Notes: generated by a model not told the origin, from the letters alone. 64,000 nt of DNA from Thysanoteuthis rhombus (GCA_963457665.1 OY735211.1:65594985-65658984); one strand, 5' to 3'. Shown: positions 1 to 10,904, counted from the stretch's first letter. A program made the numbers and translations.

Positions 1-24
1 CAGATCCTCTGGCAACCAATTTAC

Positions 25-49
25 CTGCCCGGAAACGAGAGGTATTTTC
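25..49 (-). CDS. Possible 25-bp transglutaminase microexon
   Basis: Between GAGTTAG and a good donor CAG|GTAAAT lie 25 bases. Read after the two bases carried from the exon at 259-395, they give R-KIPLVSGQ. That fits the I-P-x-x-x-x-G-x position that follows GAG-L in transglutaminase barrel 2 and ends in phase 0. The acceptor lacks a strong pyrimidine tract and extending the exon upstream meets a stop, so this is a suggestion only. The final exon would lie outside the window. Confidence 0.35.
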
Positions 50-190
50 CTAACTCAAGGATTTTTAAACTTCTCAAATGAAGGCGATTAATCATACATA
101 TGTATTTTTTCCAGGTCTCGCTCGTTCGACCCCTTTAGTATTTTAGGCCTGGATTTAATACTAATTGCTTTATCTTTATAAATCTATACA

Positions 191-194
<4 letters not shown>

Positions 195-242
<48 letters not shown>
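195..242. repeat. (TAA)n microsatellite
   Basis: Uninterrupted TAA/ATA trinucleotide run ending about 17 bp from the donor of the minus-strand exon 259-395, that is, inside the following intron. Confidence 0.95.
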
Positions 243-244
<2 letters not shown>

Positions 245-258
245 CTGATCATATTTAC

Positions 259-395
259 CTGAGTGGCGTCTCGAGCACGTGATAGAATCCTGCCCCTTGC
301 ACCATCAGTTCACATTCAGTCAAAGGAATTGGCAGTGGGTTGACAAAAGAGATTCGAGCTGGCATCTGCTCACCTGCAGGGATCTTGGTCAGCAC
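259..395 (-). CDS. Transglutaminase second C-terminal beta-barrel exon
   Basis: A 137-bp exon starting in phase 0 after TTTGTAAG and ending CTCAG|GTAAAT. It encodes VLTKIPAGEQMP followed by ARISFVNPLPIPLTECEL and MVQGAGFYHVLETPL. The run F-x-NPLP-x-PLT-x-C-x-x-x-x-x-GAG is the signature of the last transglutaminase beta-barrel. The phase-0 start fits the phase-0 end of the exon at 3209-3381. It leaves two bases (AG) to be completed by the next exon. Confidence 0.85.
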
Positions 396-678
396 CTTAC
401 AAACGCAGAAAATATATTATAACCATGCATCACTATGGTAGATGCCCTGATATTTATTTATCTATCAATTTATCTATATGTATATATGACAAACTTATTT
501 ATGTATGGATTGGCACCAAGGAGCTTAAAGCTATAGGGTAACATTGGTAGTTTTTGTTTTCTAGTCTCAACTAGATTAAATTAATTTCAATATGATGTGA
601 TCAGACGGTTTAAATCTAAAATCTGACAGCAACAAATAAATAAACGGAAAAAAGTGTATATAAGCTCATTATGTGGGG

Positions 679-679
<1 letters not shown>

Positions 680-729
<50 letters not shown>
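680..729. repeat. (TA)n microsatellite
   Basis: About 25 perfect AT dinucleotides. Confidence 0.95.
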
Positions 730-730
<1 letters not shown>

Positions 731-809
731 GAAATATCAATGAAAAGGCTATTCATATCCAATAGAATGTGATGATAATAATAAAGACAATTGATTACGA
801 ACTAATTAT

Positions 810-975
810 CGGTGCCGATCTCACTTGGTGGCAAATCGAGCTGCCCGTACATGAATAAATAACCACTGGACTATGGTGAGCCTGCTCCCGATGTTGACGC
901 AGATTCAATCCCTGCACAATGCTAATTTCTTTGTTTATTTACACCATCTAAGGTTGATCGATTTCCTGTAAAGTG
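810..975 (+). mobile_element. tRNA-derived SINE-like copy 1
   Basis: A tRNA-like head has an A-box-like stretch near 818-838 and the B-box-like AGATTCAATCC near 901-911. It is followed by TTTATTTACA-x-x-ATCTAAG, which also follows the tRNA-like head of the neighbour at 1180. A shared tail makes a SINE family more likely than a chance tRNA pseudogene. The head is well decayed. Confidence 0.5.
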
Positions 976-1179
976 GAATAGGTGCCAAGTGGAATAGATA
1001 CCAAGGTTCCTAAATAATTGTTGTCATGTTTTCATCATCACATTCTGTTGGATATGAATTGGCCATTTACTGATATTTCAAGCTGTCGGCATAGGAAACA
1101 GTATGATTGTTCTTACGATCGTCAGATAATAAAATAAGTAGTATAAGTGCATTTTGGACTCCTGTCTTACCATATGTGT

Positions 1180-1310
1180 TTTTAGCTCAGCGGTAAGAGC
1201 AGAGCATGTGTATAAGGGGGCTCCCAATGTGGTTCGATCCCTGTACAGCATTTGTTCATTTATTTATTTACATTATCTAAGACCGCTTGATTCGCAACCG
1301 ATTGAAATCG
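1180..1310 (+). mobile_element. tRNA-derived SINE-like copy 2
   Basis: A good tRNA-like promoter is visible: A box TAGCTCAGCGGTAAGAGC at 1183-1200 and B box GGTTCGATCCC at 1231-1241, about 30 bp apart as in a tRNA gene. A T/A-rich tail shared with the copy at 810-975 follows. No convincing acceptor-stem pairing is seen, so I call it a SINE rather than a tRNA gene. Confidence 0.6.
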
Positions 1311-1647
1311 TTGCCAAAATTGGTTTCTAATCAATAGTCTTTATAATTATTGTTGAACATATAGAACTACAGTCCCCCGTTTATGCAAGTTTGAATGAAC
1401 ATAACAAACAAGGAATGTCGTTTTTTCTTGTGGCTGTTCTTGTTTCTAACAAGAGGGAAAAATTATTGGTTCAAACTGATGTAAGAATTGATCAAATGTT
1501 ATTTTCTGATCGAGTGCTTTCGATTCAACAGTCATTATCAAGGTCTTTAGAGTTCACAACTTTTTTGTAATCAACTAATTTCAAGTTAGTGAAGGAATCT
1601 CATCACATGCAGGTTTTCATTGTGATTAGCGATTTTGATAAGAATAC

Positions 1648-1794
<147 letters not shown>

Positions 1795-1854
1795 GGCCAA
1801 ATAAAAATCAAGAGGACGCGTAAGAATGAGATTTATTTGATTTTAAAAGAAATT

Positions 1855-1855
<1 letters not shown>

Positions 1856-1918
<63 letters not shown>
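1856..1918. repeat. (TA)n microsatellite
   Basis: About 30 AT dinucleotides, 65 bp beyond the previous TA block. Confidence 0.95.
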
Positions 1919-1920
<2 letters not shown>

Positions 1921-2719
1921 CCAAGTTAGTGAATAAGGGCATACGTATATGTTTGTGTGTCCGTACATGCACATGTCATCATCTATGATTCTTACTATAC
2001 AATATTTTGTCTCCAATTTTTTACTATAGAACTGCATCGGTCAATGATTTTTAGTCTATAAAATTTTATGATTGAAGATTTAATTTCCACTTTCAAGCAT
2101 TGGTGACGTCTGGTGATTTCACCATTCATTCGTAGTTTTTTGGAAACTAGCATTTGAATATTTGCAGTAGATGAATTTAGTCGTAAAAAGGTTTCAGGAA
2201 AGCACTGTTTGTTAAACTGAGGAATGATTCATCAAAGAGTGAATGACATTATTTTGAGGTTGAGTAAAATTGCAGGGGTAAGTAAAGGGTAAACGAAAGA
2301 TGAAGGGTTTAAAGACTTTATAAGCCCAGATATTCATATTTTTCTATTCTTAAAAAATGTATTTTTCTGATTAACATGTACAAGAAGAAAACATTATTCC
2401 TAAAAATCGAATACTAAGTTCTAATACTGTTTGCTAAATCAATGTAGACTAAAAAAAATTGTGTGGAATATTTGTCATTTTTTTCTTTTCTCTATACTTA
2501 GGTTGTCCAGAAGTCATGAAAAAAAAACCAACACTTCATAGATGAGTTAGTTTCTGCTCTTTGTTAATGATATAAAATGAATTAAAATAATACACAAAGA
2601 ATAATAAGATGGAAACAGGTCTGGTTATTCACTCAAAAGAAACAGTCACAAGACTAGCGTCTTTTAGCAGCATGCTGTGTTGGTGTGATCAATTAAAAAA
2701 AATGTTGTGATCAGTGATT

Positions 2720-3045
2720 AAGTTACTTCTCTCGCTTTTGATGGGTAGATATCATTAAAAAATTTGAATTCAAAAGAAAAAACAGCATATGTCAATGTGG
2801 CCGGACACAAACTAACGGACCAATTTGGCATAAGCCTATATTGTAAATTGAACCCCCACACAAAAGTTGTTGGAGGTTGTGGTGAAAAAAAAATTTTTTT
2901 TTTCTAGGCATGATAAAAAGCAATTGAAAATGTCATCCCATTGGTACGGCCTGTACTCGTGATACATACATAGTCAGCCAGACTAACTTGAAAACTAAAG
3001 AAATTTATTTTTAGAGTTTTGGTTGACGGTTTTTTAATAATCAAA
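2720..3045 (+). repeat. Dispersed repeat family X, copy 1
   Basis: Segments of this stretch recur in the same order and orientation at about 10905-11270. They are a GATGGG/TTGGGC start, GCCGGA-ACAAACTAA, a C-rich ACCCCCAC run, CAGCCAGAC-AACTTGAAA and TTTTGGTTGA. The matches are separated by small indels, as expected for old interspersed copies. No coding potential or terminal repeats were identified. The family is unknown to me. Confidence 0.55.
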
Positions 3046-3208
3046 AACATGAAGACATTTAGTCATGGGTGAATTTGATTTTGTAATATACACTTGGGGG
3101 TGAATTTCACAGGAATAGTTTAAGAAATACTGGAATAAGTGAAGGAGGGCTATAATTTCAACGATGTATCCACCATCCTTACGTCCATATCTACGATTTC
3201 AAACTTAC

Positions 3209-3381
3209 TTCAATGTTAAGATAGGGCCAATCCATGTGGAAACTGTCGCTGTAGACAAACAATTGATCAGTCTGTTTGACTTTACAATAAGCAGCAATTC
3301 TCATCGAGAGACGGGAGTCATTATCCCGTCCCATGTATGGCATATAGTCCTCTGGATTTACTTCCATCACAAAAGTCTTAC
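3209..3381 (-). CDS. Transglutaminase first C-terminal beta-barrel, exon 2
   Basis: A 173-bp exon with a T-rich acceptor (TTTTTTTTAG) and a consensus GTAAGT donor. It reads KTFVMEVNPEDYMPYMG, then RDNDSRLSMRIAAYCKV and ends FHMDWPYLNIE in phase 0. In transglutaminases this is the second half of barrel 1: the V-x-P-x-x-Y-x-x-x-L segment, the I-x-x-x-x-V-K-x-T strand and the P-x-L-x-I linker into barrel 2. The two-base start matches the one-base end of the preceding exon exactly. Confidence 0.85.
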
Positions 3382-3437
3382 CTAAAAAAAAGCAGATGCT
3401 TTGATTTAGAAAAATCATAAATGAATTTAAATATTGC

Positions 3438-4480
3438 ATTACCGATAATTTTTACTGTAAGATTACAGTGGCCCATGATGTCTATTATGTGAAGTATTGA
3501 CTAATAAAATGCAATGACCAACTATTTTAATCGAAAAATGCAATGGCTTATTATTTTACCGTAAAAATGCAATGGCCAATGATTTTAACAATAAAAATAA
3601 ATTTAACAATGTTTTTGATATAATAATTGTATTGACCAATAATTGTTACTACAAAAAATATTAACTAATGACTTTTAACGTAAAATCATCTTGGCCAATG
3701 GTTTTTATTACTAAAATGATCGACTAATTACTTTTACTATAAGAATGCACTAGCAAACGGATTTTACTATGAAATTGCATTGGCCAATGATTTTAATAGA
3801 AATCATATTATATAATTACAATTAAAATACATTACCAATGATTTTGATATGAGAATTGCATTGACCGATGCTTTTTATTATTATATAAAAATGCATTTGC
3901 CTGTGGTGTTTATTTCTAAAATATAAAGGCCTATGATTTTTACTCTGAGATTGCATTGGTTAATGATTATAACTTGAAAATGCAAAGGTCGATAATTTTA
4001 CGATTTAAATACGTTACCAATGATTTTAAATATAAAGGTCTATTGGCCGATGATTTATTACTATAAAATTGCATTGTCCAATAATTTTAATATAAATATG
4101 CATTGGCCAATATTTTTTACTAAGAAAATAGATTGCCAATGATTTTTACCGCACAATACATTGGCCAATATTTTTTTTTACTACGGAAATGCATGGACAG
4201 TAACGTTTACGTTCAAAACGCACTGGCCAATAATTTTGCAATGAAATGCATTGATAACATTTGCTCTAATGCACTGGCTAATATTTTTACCAGAAAAATG
4301 CATTGACGATAGCATTCATTATAAAAATGTACAGATAAATGGTCTTACTATAAACATGCCTTGACAATAACATTTACGATGGAAATGCAGTGACCAATGA
4401 TGTGACTACATAAATACATTGACAATCATTTTTAGATTTGAAATTATATTGGCAAATCATTTTTAGTACAAAAATATGCA
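3438..4480. repeat. Degenerate AT-rich minisatellite, period about 30 bp
   Basis: Roughly thirty diverged copies of a motif like TGCATTGGCCAATGATTTTT followed by ACTATAAAA fill almost the whole intron between exons 4738-4936 and 3209-3381. The core GGCCAATGATTTT contains TTGGCCAA, a palindrome in the better copies. Units vary from about 28 to 45 bp. Confidence 0.8.
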
Positions 4481-4555
4481 GCAAATAGTTACATGAATAA
4501 ATAAGGTCACACTGACAGGTACATATATACACACAGACTCACACACACATACTTA

Positions 4556-4711
4556 TAAAGAAAAAAGAAGGAAAATGTGAAAAAGAAAGAATAAAATAAA
4601 CAAATAAAACGGAGGAGAATAAAGAGAGGAAAAAGAAAGAGAAAAGAAGGAGAAAAGAATGAGATGAAGGAAACAAGAAGGGAGAGAAAAATGGGAAAAA
4701 AAGAGGAATAG
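4556..4711. repeat. Purine-rich (GAAA-type) tract
   Basis: Nearly pure A/G on the plus strand, hence a pyrimidine tract on the transcribed minus strand just 3' of the donor at 4737. Simple sequence; ORFs crossing it are Phe/Ser/Leu-rich artefacts. Confidence 0.85.
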
Positions 4712-4737
4712 TATCCTTTGATGAAGAAGATCCTTAC

Positions 4738-4936
4738 TGTCTTTAGATCCAAATTGGGTGTTGATTTGCAACTCCCTGCACATTCCAATGCAATCACCGT
4801 AATGATTAACGATCTTGCAGTACATGGATGTCTGCACATTTCGTTTATCGAAACCCAAGTTCCGTCCGCTGACAGTGACGGAGAACTTTTGTCCAACCAT
4901 CACGTTTTCTTTCTCAGTCACACGGAATTCCATGTC
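4738..4936 (-). CDS. Transglutaminase first C-terminal beta-barrel, exon 1
   Basis: A 199-bp exon between acceptor ...TTTGCAG and donor GTAAGG. It starts in phase 0 with DMEFRVTEKENVMVGQKF, then SVTVSGRNLGFDKRNVQ and TSMYCKIVNHYG, which is the typical opening of transglutaminase barrel 1 (E-x-x-V-x-VGQ-F-V-V--N). It ends with one base that combines with the next exon to give Ser. Downstream of the donor (lower coordinates) there is a long purine-rich plus-strand tract at 4556-4711. No stop or frame break is seen in the exon. Confidence 0.85.
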
Positions 4937-5394
4937 CTGCAAAGAAGAAACAGAAGGCAACTGAATTTTTCTTCTTCTAAGCCAGTCATTCTAAAAGTCT
5001 TTGCGTCGACTCTCCGTTACGCTGTGATCAGCTTCTCGAGACACGGCGAGGTATTTGAATATTTGAACAATCCTACACAATTGTAATTCAATCTGCTTAA
5101 GCATGGTCTCACTGACCATAAGTGACATCAACCTGGCACATAACAAATTAAATTGTCCATTCTATGGTAATTAAAGTGTGATAAAAAGTAATTATTTTGC
5201 CAAAATTCACGTGGAACAAAAAATGTGGGTTGCTGTCCAAATCTTTTTAAATCTAATTCCACTAACCCTAAGCCTGTTCTTATTTCACTACTGATGTCAA
5301 CCGCTGCTGAAAAGACACATAATCTTCTTCGATCATTGGTTAGACGGTTGATACATACCTTCCATCTTAAGAGAGGAATCTTAGGGTGAACTCA

Positions 5395-5513
5395 ATTAGC
5401 ACACGGAAATGTCTACGAAGAGTTTTCTACGCTCTTTGCTCGTACCAGGAATCGACCTCTGAGTGTGAGACAAACGTGCTAACCATTGCACCACTCTGTC
5501 TCCAGTTTGAATC
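5395..5513 (-). mobile_element. tRNA-derived SINE-like element
   Basis: Read on the minus strand from 5513, a tRNA-like head shows A box GTGGTGCAATGGTTAGCAC and B box GGTCGATTCCTGG at normal spacing, then a short non-tRNA body. The head is well preserved. I prefer a SINE or tRNA pseudogene over a working tRNA because clear stem pairing and a terminator are lacking. Confidence 0.6.
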
Positions 5514-5876
5514 CAAGATTTTAGAAACTGCGGGATGAACAACAGGCTCAACCATTCCAGAAGTAATTTCGATTATTAAAAGAGGTAACAAATATATAAC
5601 TCAATACTTTTATTATTAATTTTGACTATATTTTGAAAATATTAGAAACTTCCTTTATGTCACCAACAGAGAAGTTAGAAAAACAGGCTGTATTCCAATT
5701 CATACTGAGCACATCTTAGATATTTTGGTCTTGTTGCCTGCATGTCCAATGACGTATTACCATTATATTATTTGATTGGAACCTTGCATACGGCAAATTG
5801 ATTGTTGGTCGTCAAAAAAAAAAGAAAGATTTTAATCATATTTTGAAAGGACCAACAGAAATTTACGAAGAATAAG

Positions 5877-6268
5877 ATCATCATCATCATCATCATCATC
5901 AGTTTTTTAACATTTGTCGTTGGATATAGACCTTCCCCAGGATTTGCCACACTTCTCTATGATGGGCGTCGCGGAGCCATTACTTTCTGAACTTGTCTAG
6001 TTCGTCTCTCCATCTAATATTCTGCCGGCCTCGGTTGTGCATGTGATCTCGGGGGATCCGTGTCGTGAGTCGTGATGTCCATCGGTTGTCTGCAATTCTT
6101 GCAACATGGCCAGCCCACCGCCATTTGAGATTTCTAATGGATTCTATGATGTCCCTTACTCTTGTCTTTTCTCAGATGTACTGTGCTGCCTTGTGGTTTC
6201 TTCATGTGAGTCCTAGCATAATTCTTTCATATGCACGTTGCATGGTTCTCAATTTACGGGTCTGGCAA
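5877..6268 (-). mobile_element. RTE-like LINE, 5'-truncated copy 1
   Basis: The minus strand matches the 3' end of the LINE at 14812-16067 over about 385 bp: the K-L-R-T-M-(HQ)-x-A-H-E-R-I region, the WRWAGHVARI-type motif, and the terminal W-x-x-x-YVQRR segment, followed by (TGA)n (seen here as ATC repeats at 5877-5901). It is truncated at the 5' side near 6268, as is typical of incomplete reverse transcription, and carries frame breaks. Confidence 0.8.
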
Positions 6269-6769
6269 ATTGAGAACAATAAGATAACCAGTATTAAAAT
6301 TGGATTTCAACTATCAATGTATATACGGGGTGAATATAAGTTGTGGTAAAGAGAAACTAAAAATTAGAATTAAGTAAGAACTAGTCAACATTAATGATAG
6401 AAATATTATTTTTTCGCAAATATCAGACTGGTATTCCCAGACTGTTAAATACACAGCATGGGTCTGCAAAGAAAAGAATTAGCCTTTGGCAAGTTTTGGA
6501 CTGGTTCTTCTCATCTTTAGGAGCTTGTCTTACTTTGTCTGCGCCTTACCAATTAGGTAACGAAGGCTTGATCAGCAGATGTTGCTCATAGCTATAGTCT
6601 TTTCTTATTTGCTCTCGTATTGTTAGATGCTAATATCCACTAGTGTTGATAATAATTGACAATACTATTACATCTAATACTACTACAGCGCAAAAAGCTA
6701 CCATGAAGTTGGGATTGGAGATTCATGTTATCCAAATCTGTTACCACCAGACAATCATTTGTTTTACAC

Positions 6770-7694
6770 TATGGAATGCATGCAGATCATGGTGATACCA
6801 GCTCATCCAAACTCTTTTCAGCCTGCCTCGAGATGATCTTCCGTAACCTGGACTGGGAAAATAGAGGAATCAAAATAGACGGCGAATATCTAAGTAACCA
6901 CAGGTTTGCAGATGACATTTCCTTTTCGCACAGAACCTACATGACCTCCAACTAATGCTAGATGAAATAAGCGAAGAAAGTAAAAAAGTCAGCCTACACA
7001 TGAACTTCAGTAAAACGAAAATCATGTGCAACAATCACATCGAGAATAAGGACATAACTGTCAAAATCGAAGATGAAAAACTGGGGAAAATAGACCACTA
7101 CATCGACTCAGGACAACGAATCTCTTTGGAGCCCGGAAGACAAGAAGAAATCAAGCGGAGAATCACCCTAGGATGGCAAGCCTTCGGCAAAGCAAGCTCA
7201 ACCTTCAAAAACAAGGCGATCCCAATAATCCTGAAAAGAAGAGTATACAGCCAATGCATCCTCTCAATAGTCACTTATGGGGCTGAAACATGGAATCTAA
7301 CCAAAAGACAAACCTGCAAACTGAGAAGCATGCAACGTGCACACGAGAGAATCTTGCTCAACCTCACAGCTCAAGAGATCACATGACAGCACAATACATC
7401 AGAGAGAAAACGGGGGTCAGTGACATCATAGAATCCATTAGAAAACTCAAATGGCAATGTGCTGGTCTTGTTGCAAGAATGAAAGACAACCGATTGACAT
7501 GACGACTCGCAACATGAATCCACAGAGACCACATGCAAAATCGGGGCCGACGAAAAACAAGATAGAGAGATAAAATAGACAAAATCAGAAAATATTGGCT
7601 CTGCGACGCCCATGATCGAGAAATGTGGCAGATTCTGGGGAAGGTTTATGTCCAACAACGGACGTTAAAAGAATGATGATGATGATTATGATGC
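6770..7694 (+). mobile_element. RTE-like LINE reverse transcriptase remnant, copy 2
   Basis: Two reading frames (6725-6955 and 6955-7386) plus a third (7290-7502) together cover the C-terminal half of a non-LTR reverse transcriptase. Visible are HGDTSSSKLF (the Q-G-D-x-x-S-P-x-L-F box with changes), HRFADD (the catalytic FADD box, intact), FSKTKIMCNN, the G-E-T-W-like AETWNLTKRQ box and the 3' KLKWQ-x-AG-x-VARM segment. Frameshifts and stops show it is dead. It ends in a short (ATG)n-like tail at about 7674-7694. Copy 1 in opposite orientation lies 500 bp away. Clade assignment to RTE rests on motif style and the microsatellite tail. Confidence 0.8.
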
Positions 7695-8030
7695 AACGCG
7701 TCATTTTTTGTCAGCAGTTCAATACATCGAGAAACTTCTCGCAGAATCAAATATAGAATCCTTCTTTTATGATGGAATACACAAGGACGTTAAAAAGTCA
7801 TAGAACGCCAACAAAAGTATGTTGACAATCGAATAATGATGCTATGGATTCAAATGAATGTTTCCGATATTTTTGAATCAATCTAATCTATCTAGGGATT
7901 ACGGCTGTTCCTCCGTCGTCGCGAATACTTACATCGTGATGTCGGGTGGATTTCTTTACCCTCATCATCATCAGTTTCTTGCGGCACATGTTGATGATAT
8001 CAATCCGGTCATATTCAGGCCCTGGGGAGT

Positions 8031-8087
<57 letters not shown>

Positions 8088-8870
8088 AGTGAGGGGAAAA
8101 GACGAAGAGAGAGGGAGAGAGAGAGATGAACAGAGAGAGTCAAGGATGGAGAGAGAGTAAAGAGTGGAAATGAAGCAAGAGAGGAGAGGAAGAAGAGAAA
8201 GTGAGATGGAGAAAGAGAGTTGTGGATGGAGAGAGAGTGAAAAGAGGGATTAAAGAGAGAAGGTTAGAGAGAGGGTATGAGGGAGAGAGACAGACGTACA
8301 GAGAGAGAGAGAGAGTTATGAATGGAGTGAGAGTGAAAAAGGAGATTAAAGAGAGGGGATTAGAGAGAGAGTTTGGGGGAGAGAGACAGACATACAGATC
8401 GAGGGATTAAAGGGAGGGGATTAGAGAGAGAGCACAAGGGAGAAAAACATACATACAGAGAGACAGAGAGAGAGAGAGCTAGGAATAGAGAGAGAGAGTG
8501 GAAAGAGATAATAAAAAAAGAGATTGTATGAGGAAGAGCAACAGACAGACAGACAGACAGACGGAGAGAGTTAAGGATAAAGAGAGATTGAAAATGGGGA
8601 GGGATGGAGGAAAAGAAGGGAAAAGAAAGAGACAAGGAAAAAAGAGACGGAGAGAGAAGGGGGCAGGGGGATAAACAAATAGACTGAGGATGGGAAATGA
8701 AGGAAGAGAAGGAAAAATGCATGAGAGAGACGGGGGATAAAGGCAAGATAGGCTGTGCGAGTGAGGGATAGAGAGAGTGAGAGAGAAAGGGAGAGAGGGA
8801 ATAAAGAGAGGGGAAGAGCTAAGATGACAGAGAGTGAGAGTAAAAAAAGATAGTGAAGGGTAAAGGGGTA
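8031..8870. repeat. (GA)n and GA-rich degenerate tandem repeat
   Basis: About 50 bp of pure GA at 8031-8084 leads into an A/G-dominated region with imperfect units of about 95 bp. For example 8220-8314 and 8315-8405 share ATGGA-TGAGAGTGAAAA-GATTAAAGAGAG-GGAGAGAGACAGAC. GACA runs occur near 8543-8562. ORFs here are Arg/Glu or Ser/Leu-rich artefacts. Purine richness fades out toward 9010. Confidence 0.85.
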
Positions 8871-9460
8871 GATATATTCAGTTAGAAATAGGGAGGAAAA
8901 GAAAAGGAGGAAGATAAACGGGGAAAATGAGAGAATGTGAGTAAATATTGGGAGAGGGGAAGTTGGAGAGCAAGCGAATGATAGTGAGAGATGGGTGGAG
9001 AAAAGGGGAGAAAGAATGGGTCGGTGAAATAGTCACATTGAGAGTCAAAATTGGAAAAAAATGCAAATTTAAAGATTTTAATCTTCAAATCATAATCTTG
9101 AAATTAAGAAAAAATCCAATGCTGATAAAATACTTTCTACAAAATAAAAATAAAAACTTTACGAATGCATATTGGGCACTTCATAAAGGGTCAGTAGTCT
9201 AGTCTCATGAACTATTACCACTGGAAAGAGTTTCATTCTCATCAGGTGTCTCATATTTGTGACCTTATGCCAAACTGAGGACAGTAAACATAAAAAAAGG
9301 ACGCCCCATCATGCAGCCATAGTCAACAAGCAACCCATACCGACGAGTACAGCTGTTTGATTTTCAGTGGTTATACTTGGCCCTTAGTCGTGTAACCCTT
9401 CCACATCGTTGGGTCCAACATCACAGGAGAGATAGATTAACAGAACCTACCCCTCTATAG

Positions 9461-9658
9461 CAGGCGTAGGTAACTTTTTTGATTTAGTGGGCCACATAGG
9501 TAATTTTGCATCTTTATTCAGGTCACGCATTCATTTCAAAATATCGATCGTATTCTGGAAGAAATTATATGATATTTTGAATGAATACCTAATTTGGCCA
9601 CTGGCCACAAGAAATGTTGCTGTGGGCCGAATCTGGCCCTTGTGCCTGTAGTTACCTG
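9461..9658. mobile_element. hAT-like MITE candidate
   Basis: The segment begins CAGGCGTAGGTAACTTTTTT...GTGGGCCAC and ends ...GTGGGCCGAATCTGGCCC...GTAGTTACCTG. AGGTAACT and a GGGCC block appear inverted at the two ends, a layout common in small non-autonomous hAT elements. No clean 8-bp target duplication is seen. Confidence 0.4.
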
Positions 9659-9978
9659 TCAGTGTTCTCCAGCACTCTACCACTGGGTGACGGTGATTGG
9701 TAGTGAGTGTACTAAACTTAGCAAATACCTATAAGAGTAAATTGCCATCGAGCAATCGCAAGCTAGTCTCGCAGACCCTTACTACTGTAGTTAGTTCGGT
9801 CTTCAAGAAGCGCTGAATTGCTGTAGACCTGAGCAATACCAAGCTATGCTGGGTAAGCAAAAGGCAACGCTGACAGACTACACATTGCTTAAAGTAGGTG
9901 AATTGGCCGTTCAAACAACCCAATACGTAAGGACGAATACCAGCTTGGAAAAACAGTTTTCCCAGAGAACTATCTTAC

Positions 9979-10079
9979 CACTGAGCAGTTTATAGTCGTT
10001 GGTAATATCCATTAAACCACCACTTCGATTATAGCCAGGCATACTGTGAGGATATTTCGTGTAGACGTATTTCCCAAGA
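9979..10079 (-). CDS. Transglutaminase exon, end of catalytic domain
   Basis: The exon is bounded by a strong polypyrimidine tract plus CTACAG acceptor and a GTAAGA donor. It is 101 bp long and read after one carried-in base. It encodes LGKYVYTKYPHSMPGYN and then RSGGLMDITNDYKLLSG. This corresponds to the conserved transglutaminase segment GK-x-x-x-TK ... MDIT-x-x-YK-x-x-EG that closes the catalytic domain before the first beta-barrel. The exon ends in phase 1, and the next recognised exon starts in phase 0, so a further exon (length 2 modulo 3, expected to be the acidic EEER-type linker) should lie between 4937 and 9978; I could not find it. Confidence 0.75.
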
Positions 10080-10442
10080 CTGTAGAAAAAAAAGGAAAAG
10101 GAATGCGAAATAAAAATGAGTGTAGATATTAGCTATATATATATACAAAAAATGGTGCATTTTTGTTTGCTCAAATAAATGCAAATAAAGAAGATCAAGG
10201 GAAGTTCGGCAACTAAGCTGTTATTATCTTACGGAGACAATAAGTGAGGTTTAGGGATTAGGGTTAGATAATCAGTAAGGGTAAATATTATTTTGTATTG
10301 AAGCTTCTGACTTTTTTTTTTCATTTAGCAAGATTTTATATTTAAGTACACAACACACAACCGAAGCTTTGTGCAAAACAAAACAACGAAAACAAGGAAG
10401 TATTATGGAAAGTGAGAATACTGCTTGAGGTTTGGTACTCAC

Positions 10443-10550
10443 TCTAAAAAAAAAAGATTTAATACTAGTCTTAAACAGCACTTCTTTGCGAGTCGCGTTG
10501 TAAACCCATAAAACATCCCCATCGCTCCAAACATCCAAGCTTGGCAAACA
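10443..10550 (-). CDS. Probable transglutaminase exon following the catalytic core
   Basis: After a TTTAG acceptor the minus strand encodes CLPSLDVWSDGDVLWVYN followed by ATRKEVLFKTSIKS. This matches the place in transglutaminases where FAEVN-D-V-W is followed by a strand leading into the G-K-x-x-x-T-K motif of the next exon. A good donor (AGA|GTGAGT) follows a run of ten T, giving 108 bp. That donor leaves phase 0, whereas the next exon needs two bases carried over, so the join as written is out of frame. A nine-T run would bring the two into phase, so a homopolymer miscount or a real frameshift are both possible. An earlier donor (A|GTATTA) also fails to give the right phase. The exon is plausible but less secure than the others. 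Confidence 0.45.
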
Positions 10551-10904
10551 CTAAACTAGATTCACCTGTGTATATTAGAAGTGATGAGCAAAGATCAAAA
10601 GATTAGACCAAATGCCATCGGCCTAATCTAATCTGACATGATACTTTATTCTATGGTATAAATTACATTTCACCAATACATGCAATAGTTCGTACACTTC
10701 GTCTAACTAAATTCAGTCAAGAACCTTGGTTTTGTTAGAGAATTAGATTCTACCATGAAAGCATACATAATTATTGGTTGTTGACAAGGAATATTAAGTG
10801 TTATCTCCAATAATCTGGCCTTTTGTGGTAGAGTTTCGATGATTAGAAAATGCATGTATATTTTATTTGCTGGAAGCAATGTTTGTATATAAAAAAGGAA
10901 AAGT

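Larger units (their letters stand above)
4937..9978 (-). other. Transglutaminase intronic interval with an unidentified exon
   Basis: Between exons 9979-10079 (ends phase 1) and 4738-4936 (starts phase 0) the interval holds a SINE, two LINE fragments, a GA-rich region and a MITE candidate. The phase mismatch requires at least one small exon here. I looked for an acidic EEER-type linker and did not find a convincing one. Stretches 5090-5390, 5514-5876, 6269-6770 and 7695-8030 show nothing else I can name. Confidence 0.5.

Noticed and set aside
1180..1254. Functional tRNA gene
   Set aside because: A and B boxes are good but I could not fold a consistent acceptor stem, and the following sequence is shared with a nearby SINE-like copy.
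4973..5090. Transglutaminase linker exon near 5000-5090
   Set aside because: The minus strand has a short open stretch with an acceptor-like GTGTAG, but no frame gives both the required phase and an EEER-like sequence.
8201..9202. Arg/Glu-rich and Ser/Leu-rich ORFs
   Set aside because: Both strands of a GA-rich simple repeat; no start context or domain.
9729..9923. Minus-strand 64-codon ORF next to the 9979-10079 exon
   Set aside because: No similarity to the transglutaminase linker, no suitable splice phases, and it looks like intronic DNA.
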